From: an uncultured Spirochaetales bacterium
GTDB taxonomy: Bacteria; Spirochaetota; Spirochaetia; DTKZ01
Direction: 5' to 3'
DNA length: 55,114 nucleotides
Assembly (NCBI GenBank): GCA_937991975.1
Contig: CALKLC010000123.1
Location: forward strand, 1-55,114
Numbering within the stretch: position 1 is the first letter of the stretch; every line of letters begins with the position of its first letter. Position numbers and translations under genes: made by a program. Under the pieces are notes generated by a model. It searched no databases, was not told where the DNA came from, and saw only the letters and a program-made list of their open reading frames with translations. Below, in pieces: positions 32,957 to 39,613 of this stretch.

Positions 32957-34765
32957 GTGAAAGAGATACTTTCGGGGAATGAGGCGATTGCCCGGGGAGC
33001 TTACGAAGCGGGGATCCAGATCGCCGTCGGGTACCCCGGAACCCCCAGTTCAGAAATCATAGAAAATATCGTGAAGCGGTATGGCGACACAATCTATGCG
33101 GAATGGTCAGTAAATGAAAAGGTCGCCATGGATGCAGCCGCAGGGGCAGCGTATTCAGGTAAGCGTGCCCTGGTAACCACCAAACAGGTAGGGATGAATG
33201 TGCTATCCGACTCCCTCCTGTACACCGTGTACACAGGTGCCGAAGCGGGTTTAGTGGTCCTCACAGCTGACGATCCTGGATTGTTCAGTTCGCAGAATGA
33301 ACAGGATAACCGCTGGTACTCGAGACTGGCAAAAATCCCTACGCTGGAACCGGCGGACAGCCAGGAAGCGAAAGATTTTATCGTGCAGGGTATCCAGCTA
33401 TCAGAACAGTTCGACATACCTGTACTGGTTCGATCTGTGATGCGGGTATCCCATTCGAAGAGCATCGTAACCTTAGGGGAGCGGAAGGAGAATCCCAAAA
33501 CGATCGGTCCTTTCCCGAGAAAACCGGAGAAGTACAATTGCACTGCCTCTCACGCCCGGCACATGCATGTGAAACTGGAAGAAAAGCTTAAAACCATCCA
33601 GGCTTTTGCCGATACCTCGCACCTGAATCGGATAGAATGGGGAGACAGGGAACTGGGTATCATTACAAGCGGTGTGGTGTACACGTACGCCAGGGAAGTC
33701 TTTCCGGATGCCTCCATTCTCAAACTGGGTATGAGTTATCCGATTCCCAAAGGAATGATCCTCGAGTTTTCAAAAGGGGTAAAACAACTATTGGTGATCG
33801 AGGAGTTGGACCCTGTATTAGAGGAACAGATCCGGGCCATGGGAATTGCGGTTCGGGGTAAGGATGTGTTCCCGCCCTATTTTGAACTACTCCCCGATGA
33901 TATTCTGAAGTACTGCAGGGAAGCAGGCATATCCATTCGTAAGAGTTTCCCTGTCAAGGAAACGGTTAAACCTCAAAATCTCCCTATTCGATCCCCGGTT
34001 TTTTGCCCAGGCTGTCCTCACAGGTCCTCCTTTTACCTGTTCGCCAAGCTGAAGCTCCCTGTGGCTGGAGACATTGGCTGTTACAACCTCGGCACCCTGC
34101 CGCCCTTCAAGGCCCAGCACACGATGGGCTCTATGGGAGCCAGTATTGGGGTGCTCCACGGGATGGCTCTGGCAGATATTCCGGAAGATCGGGTCTGCAC
34201 CATAGGGGACAGCACCTTCTTCCATGCGGGCATCCCCCCTCTTGTGAACATGGTGCACACGGGTACACGGGGAACGGTGATCATTATGGACAACTCGGTA
34301 ACCGCGATGACTGGACATCAAGACCATCCGGGAGTGGACTGGTCCGTGGTGCCTAACCGCAAGGCAAAAGCCGTGGACATAGAATCCCTCGTGAAAGCCA
34401 TTGGTGTCGGTTTCGTAAAGACGGTAAATGCCTTCAGTATAAAAGAGGTAGAGGAAGGGTTAAAAGAATGCCTTGCCTACAAGGACGGGCCCTCGGTTCT
34501 TATTACCAAAGGGCCATGCATCTTCGTAAGCAGGGAACCCAAACCTCCCTACCGGGTGGACCAGGACATCTGCATCGCCTGCGGAACCTGCTTTAAAGTA
34601 GGGTGTCCGGGTAATGTGCTTTCCGACGTAAAGCATCCCAAGACCGGGAAGTTCAAAGCCGCGATCGATCCGACCTTATGTAATGGGTGCGGGGTTTGTT
34701 CGCAAGTCTGCCCGGTGAAAGCGATTAAACCCACTGGAACCGCTTCTGATTCTGTACAGTTTTAA
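32957..34765 (+). CDS. iorA: Indolepyruvate ferredoxin oxidoreductase, alpha subunit
   Basis: 602 residues from GTG 32957, six bases after AGGAGG. The track's ATG 32951 touches the Shine-Dalgarno and is not plausible. The pyrimidine domain opens 'LSGNEAIARGAYEAGIQIAV', and the thiamine-diphosphate domain has 'GDSTFFHAGIPPLVNMVHTG' and 'MDNSVTAMTGHQDHPG'. The C-terminus has two [4Fe-4S] motifs, 'CIACGTCFKVGC' and 'CNGCGVCSQVC'. It oxidatively decarboxylates indolepyruvate and other aryl pyruvates to acyl-CoA, reducing ferredoxin. It lies between the acyl-CoA synthetase and iorB in one operon. Full length with no missing cofactor site. Confidence 0.96.
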   Translation: MKEILSGNEAIARGAYEAGIQIAVGYPGTPSSEIIENIVKRYGDTIYAEWSVNEKVAMDAAAGAAYSGKRALVTTKQVGMNVLSDSLLYTVYTGAEAGLVVLTADDPGLFSSQNEQDNRWYSRLAKIPTLEPADSQEAKDFIVQGIQLSEQFDIPVLVRSVMRVSHSKSIVTLGERKENPKTIGPFPRKPEKYNCTASHARHMHVKLEEKLKTIQAFADTSHLNRIEWGDRELGIITSGVVYTYAREVFPDASILKLGMSYPIPKGMILEFSKGVKQLLVIEELDPVLEEQIRAMGIAVRGKDVFPPYFELLPDDILKYCREAGISIRKSFPVKETVKPQNLPIRSPVFCPGCPHRSSFYLFAKLKLPVAGDIGCYNLGTLPPFKAQHTMGSMGASIGVLHGMALADIPEDRVCTIGDSTFFHAGIPPLVNMVHTGTRGTVIIMDNSVTAMTGHQDHPGVDWSVVPNRKAKAVDIESLVKAIGVGFVKTVNAFSIKEVEEGLKECLAYKDGPSVLITKGPCIFVSREPKPPYRVDQDICIACGTCFKVGCPGNVLSDVKHPKTGKFKAAIDPTLCNGCGVCSQVCPVKAIKPTGTASDSVQF

Positions 34766-34778
34766 CAGGAGTATAGGA

Positions 34779-35372
34779 ATGAAAGAGATCAATTTTTTAA
34801 TTCTCGGTGTAGGGGGGCAGGGAACGATCCTCGCGGGAGATGTGCTTTCCGAAGCAGGGATGGTGGCTGGATACGATGTAAAAAAGTCCGATATCCTGGG
34901 GCTGGCCATAAGGAGCGGGAGTGTTACCAGTTTCATCCGGTGGGGGACACAGGTGCACTCCCCGGTGCCGCCGAAAAACTCGATCGATTACCTCGTTGCC
35001 TTTGAACCCCTGGAAAGCCTTCGGATGCTGGATTATTTAAAGTCAGATTCAACCGTGATCCTGAATGAGTACAAAATTCCGCCTGTGGCCGTTTCCACCG
35101 GCCAGGCTACCTATCCGGCTCAGGAAGAGATCCTTCGGTACCTGGAGCAGAACTCTTCCCGCATTATCCGACTGAATGCCACGCAACGAACACAAGAGTT
35201 AGGGAGTGTCAAGGTGCTGAACATCTTCATGATCGGAGTCCTCGCTTCTCTTCTTCCCGTTTCACCGAGCGTCTGGGAAGCAGCTATTAAGAAATTCGCT
35301 CCCCCCAAATTCCTGGATCTGAACCTGAAAGCTTTTTACAAGGGTTACGAACAGTACGTAAAGGCAAAATAG
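34779..35372 (+). CDS. iorB: Indolepyruvate ferredoxin oxidoreductase, beta subunit
   Basis: 197 residues. The gamma-type fold of 2-oxoacid oxidoreductases is shown by 'FLILGVGGQGTILAGDVLSEAG' at the start and 'SDILGLAIRSGSVTSFIRWG' near 46-65. It completes the IorAB complex in the cytoplasm. AGGAG stands nine bases before the ATG, 13 bases after iorA. Reduced ferredoxin made here could feed an Rnf complex, which is not in the window. Confidence 0.94.
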   Translation: MKEINFLILGVGGQGTILAGDVLSEAGMVAGYDVKKSDILGLAIRSGSVTSFIRWGTQVHSPVPPKNSIDYLVAFEPLESLRMLDYLKSDSTVILNEYKIPPVAVSTGQATYPAQEEILRYLEQNSSRIIRLNATQRTQELGSVKVLNIFMIGVLASLLPVSPSVWEAAIKKFAPPKFLDLNLKAFYKGYEQYVKAK

Positions 35373-35400
35373 ACGCCTGAACAATTATTAGGAGAATAGT

Positions 35401-36126
35401 ATGAAAATCATGGTGATCAATCCGAATAGTTCTGTAGAAATGACCCGGCATCTGGAAAAGGAACTGGTAAAAATCAAACGGCCGGACACTGAACTGAGGG
35501 TGGTATGCCCGGACTGCGGTCCCATTACCATTGAATCCAATTACGACGCAGTAATCGCGGCCTCCTGCATGCTCCCTCTGGTTAAAAAAGCGAATGCCGA
35601 GGGGTACGACGCCATTATTATCGCCTGCTTCAGCGATCCAGGGATTGAGGCGGCTAAGGAAGTGTCCGATATCCTGGTGCTAGGGATCCAGGAAGTGTCC
35701 CTCCATGTAGCAGCGATGCTAGGGGCAAAGTTTACCATCCTTACCCCCTTACAGAAGAGAGTTCCCGCTAAGGAGTATGAAGTGCGGCGGTACAAGCTGG
35801 AACAGGCCCTCGCTTCGGTTCGGCCTCTCGGTATGACCGTGGCGGAAACGGACGCCGATCCTGTCAGAACAAAGGAACGGATTCTAGAAGTGGCCAGGCA
35901 GGCAGTCGAGGAGGATGGGGCAGAGGTGATCGTGTTGGGATGCGCGGGAATGGTGGGATACGCAGAGGAAGTGGAAAGAAAACTGGGAATCAAAGTGCTG
36001 GATCCTTCTTCCGTAACCCTGAAAGTCTGCGAGGGAATGGTGGACGCGGGCCTAAAGCACGCCAAAAGAGCCTTCTACGCTACCCCCCCTGCAAAGCTCT
36101 TTAAAGGATCCCCTTGTAACGCATAA
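35401..36126 (+). CDS. Asp/Glu/hydantoin racemase-family protein
   Basis: 241 residues. The start 'MKIMVINPNSSVEMTRHLEKEL' and the two catalytic cysteines, in 'IIACFSDPGIEAA' near 78 and 'VLGCAGMVGY' near 180, are those of hydantoin racemase HyuE. The enzyme inverts the chiral carbon of 5-substituted hydantoins. It lies 28 bases behind iorB, with AGGAG before the ATG. With the hydantoinase-like and M20 enzymes it makes the classical hydantoin trio, although in three different transcription units. Close relatives also include aspartate racemase and maleate isomerase; the two cysteines and N-terminus favour hydantoin racemase. Confidence 0.85.
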   Translation: MKIMVINPNSSVEMTRHLEKELVKIKRPDTELRVVCPDCGPITIESNYDAVIAASCMLPLVKKANAEGYDAIIIACFSDPGIEAAKEVSDILVLGIQEVSLHVAAMLGAKFTILTPLQKRVPAKEYEVRRYKLEQALASVRPLGMTVAETDADPVRTKERILEVARQAVEEDGAEVIVLGCAGMVGYAEEVERKLGIKVLDPSSVTLKVCEGMVDAGLKHAKRAFYATPPAKLFKGSPCNA

Positions 36127-36140
36127 ATGCACTAATCCTC

Positions 36141-36169
36141 TTGACAATACATCCCATTCCCTGTATTTT
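36141..36169 (+). promoter_or_regulatory. trp operon promoter, leaderless type
   Basis: TTGACA, 17 bases, TATTTT, then 'atagcc' and the ATG of the leader peptide at 36176. With a usual six- or seven-base distance, the transcript starts at the A of the ATG or within a base of it. Confidence 0.7.
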
Positions 36170-36175
36170 ATAGCC

Positions 36176-36253
36176 ATGATCGTTTCTATAAATAGAAACA
36201 AATCAGGATGGTGGTGGCTCAATTCCCCGATACCTCGAACGGCGCCCGAATGA
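36176..36253 (+). CDS. trpL: trp operon leader peptide
   Basis: 25 codons and a TGA stop, too short for the ORF track. Residues 12-14 are three consecutive Trp codons (TGGTGGTGG), in the context '...KSGWWWLNSPIPRT...'. There is no Shine-Dalgarno; the promoter implies initiation at the 5' end of a leaderless mRNA. Translation here would sense charged tRNA-Trp: a ribosome stalled at codons 12-14 covers part of the hairpin 36213-36295. Known trp leader peptides of enterics and of some alphaproteobacteria have tandem Trp codons in the same place, and in the latter the leader ORF is also leaderless. The trpE gene begins 243 bases downstream. Three Trp codons in a row by chance are very unlikely. 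Confidence 0.88.
   Translation: MIVSINRNKSGWWWLNSPIPRTAPE
36182..36199. promoter_or_regulatory. Perfect 18-bp palindrome in trpL, operator-like
   Basis: GTTTCTATAAATAGAAAC, at about +7 to +24 of the predicted transcript. It could be a repressor site or a weak RNA hairpin. Twelve bases are shared with a motif upstream of the TRAP operon (26861). Confidence 0.4.
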
Positions 36254-36339
36254 AACGGAAGGGCATAGCCGCCGGTATCGGAATAGGAAGCCACCGGCGG
36301 CGGGATAAAAAGACCGCACCGGCAAGGTGCGGTTTTTTT
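36213..36339 (+). terminator. trp attenuator: competing hairpins and intrinsic terminator
   Basis: Hairpin 1:2 pairs GGTGGCT (36213-36219, within the Trp codons) with AGCCACC (36289-36295), and CCGATACC (36227-36234) with GGTATCGG (36274-36281). A competing hairpin pairs GCCGCCGGT (36268-36276) with ACCGGCGGC (36293-36301). The terminator is ACCGCACC (36313-36320), a 5-base loop, GGTGCGGT, and seven Ts (36333-36339). The exact pairing that blocks the terminator is not obvious; GCCGGT (36271-36276) can also pair with ACCGGC (36318-36323) in its 5' arm. Confidence 0.82.
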
Positions 36340-36343
36340 ATGG

Positions 36344-36413
36344 GCAGAGAAGAACAGGCAGAGAAGAACAGGCAGAGAAGAGCAGGCAGAGGAGGACGGG
36401 CAGAGGAGGGCAT
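36344..36413 (+). repeat. Purine-rich tandem repeat, 5 x 14 bases, before trpE
   Basis: Units run GCAGAGAAGAACAG twice exactly, then with one, three and more changes. They follow the attenuator directly and end about 80 bases before trpE. The unit length is not a multiple of three, and no ORF runs through them with a start signal. Confidence 0.75.
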
Positions 36414-36496
36414 CCCTATGGAAAAAGAGCACTGGGAAACGAAAACAGGCATTCGAATAGCGTGAATAACATCAAAAGGATAGCAGGAGGATTTTG

Positions 36497-38005
36497 ATGG
36501 AAAAGCAGAAAAGCATCGTAAAGATCATTCCGGGTGAACGGTTCACCCCTGTCACGCTGGCCAAGAAGCTGGGAGCGTTCGCTCTTTTGGAATCCTCTTC
36601 CTTTGTAAAGGGGAAGGAACGATACTCCCTTCTTCTGGTTCGAAAAGGTTTCCAGCTGGAACAACGGGATGGTACGGTTTTCTATATCGACGAAACAAAA
36701 CGGGCAAAGATGTCCACCGTGTATCGGGATATCCTCGATGCCTGTTCCTACTTTGCCGAACAGCACCATCCGCCTGCCCAGGACTTTCCCTTCCCTTCCG
36801 GAGGGGTAGGGTTTTTGAGCTATGAGTTCGCCCGGTACTGCGACACGATCAAATTCAGAGACCGGCCCGATCCTTTAGGCTTGCCGGAAGCTTCCTTTCT
36901 CTTTGGGCATGTGTTCGTCGTGTTCGACCATTATACGGACCTTTTGTACTTGATCGGATTGAACTACGCAGAACATCGGATCGATCTGGAACGGGCCCTT
37001 CTCGAAACAGAAGAAACGATCCGGGATTTCAACTTCAATTACTTGCAGGAACCGAGCGGCAAGTTTTCGATGAAGGTGGAGGAGGATCCCTTCGATCGCA
37101 AACGATTTATCCAGGGCGTGGGGACCCTCCGAAAGGAGATTATCGCGGGAAACCTATTACAGGCCGTTCTGTCCCGCCGGATCACACTGACTACAACCAT
37201 GCCCGCTTTCGAAGCGTACCGAAACCTCCGGAGAGTCAACCCTTCCCCCTACCAGTTCTACCTTCATTTCGGAGACTACGAGTTGTTCGGCGCTTCCCCG
37301 GAGATGCACGTCAAAGTGAAGGATGGGAAGGCGGTAATTCATCCCATCGCAGGTACCCGCCGGAGGGGTAAAACAGAGAAGGAAGACAGGGCATTGGAAG
37401 CAGAACTGCGGGAAGATCCCAAAGAAAAAGCGGAACACCTGATGCTGGTGGACCTGGCACGGAATGATCTGGGAAGGATCTGCGAGCCTGGTTCCGTACG
37501 GGTGACCACCTTCATGAACGTGGAACGGTATTCCCATGTGATGCACCTCGTTTCAGAGGTAGAAGGAGTGATCCAGAAGGGTAACGCCGGGGGTTCAAAG
37601 GCAGACGGTGCAGGTTCAAGCCCGGCTATGGCGGGTTCCATCTCGGCAGCTGGAAGTTCGCATCCGGAGGCAGCCCATGTAGCCGATGTGATTCGGGCCA
37701 CCTTTCCCGCAGGTACGGTTTCGGGGGCTCCCAAGATCCGGGCGGTTGAAACCCTCGATCGGATAGAGCCCGTGCCAAGGAGTTTCTATGCGGGACTGGT
37801 GGGGTATTTCGAAGCGGGAGGTGGATTCGATTCCTGCATCACCATCCGCAGTGCTCTGAAACGGGGAAACCGGATCGTGCTCCAGGCAGGCGCCGGAGTG
37901 GTGTACGATTCTACTCCCGAGAGAGAATACGAGGAAACACAGGAAAAGCTCGGAGCCTTAGAGGCGGCCCTCGGTTTGACCCAGGATAGCGAATTAGCTC
38001 TGTAG
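36497..38005 (+). CDS. trpE: Anthranilate synthase component I
   Basis: 502 residues from ATG 36497, six bases after AGGAGG; the TTG at 36494 in the track is too close to it. The N-terminal domain has 'FALLESSS', the Trp feedback-binding motif. The C-terminal chorismate-binding domain has 'LLQAVLSRRI', 'PSPYQFYLHFGDYELFGASPEM', 'PIAGTRRRGKTEKEDRALE' and 'ATFPAGTVSGAPKIRA'. It makes anthranilate from chorismate and ammonia supplied by the TrpG domain. An unusual insertion of about 33 Gly/Ser/Ala-rich residues (about 362-394) lies just before 'VIRATFPAGTVSG', where most TrpE have a short loop. It is the first structural gene of the operon. Confidence 0.96.
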   Translation: MEKQKSIVKIIPGERFTPVTLAKKLGAFALLESSSFVKGKERYSLLLVRKGFQLEQRDGTVFYIDETKRAKMSTVYRDILDACSYFAEQHHPPAQDFPFPSGGVGFLSYEFARYCDTIKFRDRPDPLGLPEASFLFGHVFVVFDHYTDLLYLIGLNYAEHRIDLERALLETEETIRDFNFNYLQEPSGKFSMKVEEDPFDRKRFIQGVGTLRKEIIAGNLLQAVLSRRITLTTTMPAFEAYRNLRRVNPSPYQFYLHFGDYELFGASPEMHVKVKDGKAVIHPIAGTRRRGKTEKEDRALEAELREDPKEKAEHLMLVDLARNDLGRICEPGSVRVTTFMNVERYSHVMHLVSEVEGVIQKGNAGGSKADGAGSSPAMAGSISAAGSSHPEAAHVADVIRATFPAGTVSGAPKIRAVETLDRIEPVPRSFYAGLVGYFEAGGGFDSCITIRSALKRGNRIVLQAGAGVVYDSTPEREYEETQEKLGALEAALGLTQDSELAL

Positions 38006-38016
38006 GAGGTACCTTC

Positions 38017-39603
38017 ATGTATGTTTTGATCGATAACTACGATTCTTTCACCTATAACCTGTACCAGTATTTGCGGGAATTGACTCCAGAACCCGTACGG
38101 GTGGTGAGGAACGATGAAACCACTGTGAATGAATTGGAGGAAGCCAGGCCAAAGGGAATCATTCTTTCCCCGGGGCCGGGAAGGCCTGAAGAGGCAGGGA
38201 TTACGGTAGAGGTGGTAAAGCAGTTTGCTGGAAAGATTCCTATTTTAGGAGTATGCCTGGGGCATCAGGCTATCGGGTATGCCTTTGGGGCAAAGATCGT
38301 GCAGGCCAGGCAGATCATCCACGGGAAAGTAGAACCTATTTTAGTGGACGGGAGAGGGTTGTTCCGCTCTATTCCCAATCCTGCCCCTTTTGTGAGGTAC
38401 CATTCCCTGGTGGTGGAGGAAGAGAGCCTTCCTCCTGAGCTGGAAGTGTCGGCCCGAAGTGCCGATGGGGACGTGATGGGGATTCGGCACAAGGAGTATC
38501 TGGTGGAAGGGGTCCAGTTCCACCCTGAATCTATCGGCAGCGAAGCAGGTAAACTCGTTTTGAAGAACTTCCTCCGCTACAGGCGGGAGGCTTTCAACCC
38601 GAAGCAGGCCCTCAACTGGATCATGGCCCGCCGCGACCTCTCGAAGAGCGAGGCGGAAAACTTTATGGAGGAGTTGACGGAAGGTACATTGACTCCTGCC
38701 CAGATCGCCGCTTTCCTTGTAGCCCTCAATGCGAAGGGAGTGACAGGGGAAGAAATTGCCGGGTGTGCGTCTGTTCTCCAGAGGAAACGACGGAAGGTAG
38801 AAATCGGGATCCCTGTCCTGGACACCTGCGGTACCGGAGGAGACGGTGTAGGGACCTTCAACATCTCTTCCTTCGCAGCCCTGATCGCGGCAAGCGCGGG
38901 GGTTCCCGTGGCCAAGCATGGAAACCGGGCTATCAGTTCCAAGAGTGGCAGTGCCGACTTCTACAGTGCCCTGGGTATCCCCATCGAGCTTACCAGCGAG
39001 GAAGCAGCCGAATCCCTCGCTCGACATAACTTTGCCTTCCTCTTTGCGCCTTTGTACCACCAGGCGATGCGGTATGCAGCGCCGGTACGGCGGGATATCG
39101 GGATCAAGACGATCATGAATCTCCTCGGCCCTCTGGTGAATCCAGCCGGAGCTCAATACCAGCTGATTGGGGTGTATGACGGAGCCCTCTGTCGCCCTAT
39201 TGCAAAGGCCGCTTCCCTCCTGGGGATCCGGCGGGCCCTCGTGGTCCATGGAGAAGATGGGCTGGATGAAATTTCTGTTGCGGCTCCCTCTCTTCTCATC
39301 TGGCTCGAAGAGGACGGGTCGTTACGGGAAGAGACCTTCGATCCCCAATCGATCGGGATCATGCGCTTCCCGGGTGAAGAGCTCCTGGGAAGCGATGCGG
39401 AGGGGAATGCGAAGCTGGCCCTTCAGTTGGCGGAAGGAACAGGACCTGAAGCGTTGAAACAGGCCGTGCTCCTCAATGCGGGAGCTGCGCTGGCTGTGTA
39501 CGGGAAAACCCGCACCCTCGAGGAAGGGTATGCTCTGGCAAAGGATACTCTGGAATCCGGGGCGGTGCTGGCAAAGATCCATAGCCTCCGTAAACATGCA
39601 TAG
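38017..39603 (+). CDS. trpGD: Fused anthranilate synthase glutaminase and anthranilate phosphoribosyltransferase
   Basis: 528 residues. TrpG (about 1-190) has 'DNYDSFTYNLYQYL', nucleophile Cys in 'GVCLGHQAIGYAFGA' near 79, and 'GVQFHPESI' near 168. TrpD (about 200-528) has the PRPP-binding 'DTCGTGGDGVGTFNISSFAA' near 269-288 and 'KHGNRAISSKSGSADF'. It supplies ammonia to TrpE and then forms phosphoribosyl-anthranilate. AGGAGG precedes ATG 38017. The TrpG-TrpD fusion occurs in enterics and in Thermotoga, among others, and here the linker is short. Confidence 0.96.
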   Translation: MYVLIDNYDSFTYNLYQYLRELTPEPVRVVRNDETTVNELEEARPKGIILSPGPGRPEEAGITVEVVKQFAGKIPILGVCLGHQAIGYAFGAKIVQARQIIHGKVEPILVDGRGLFRSIPNPAPFVRYHSLVVEEESLPPELEVSARSADGDVMGIRHKEYLVEGVQFHPESIGSEAGKLVLKNFLRYRREAFNPKQALNWIMARRDLSKSEAENFMEELTEGTLTPAQIAAFLVALNAKGVTGEEIAGCASVLQRKRRKVEIGIPVLDTCGTGGDGVGTFNISSFAALIAASAGVPVAKHGNRAISSKSGSADFYSALGIPIELTSEEAAESLARHNFAFLFAPLYHQAMRYAAPVRRDIGIKTIMNLLGPLVNPAGAQYQLIGVYDGALCRPIAKAASLLGIRRALVVHGEDGLDEISVAAPSLLIWLEEDGSLREETFDPQSIGIMRFPGEELLGSDAEGNAKLALQLAEGTGPEALKQAVLLNAGAALAVYGKTRTLEEGYALAKDTLESGAVLAKIHSLRKHA

Positions 39604-39613
39604 GAGGCCACAG

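Noticed and set aside
36344-36413. TRAP (tryptophan RNA-binding attenuation protein) binding array in the purine repeats
   Set aside because: TRAP sites are GAG/UAG triplets every 4-5 bases; here GAG recurs mostly once per 14 bases. The upstream WWW leader peptide already explains the terminator.
38341-39249. 302-residue minus-strand ORF opposite trpGD
   Set aside because: trpGD has intact catalytic motifs across this region, so the antisense ORF is a codon-bias artefact.
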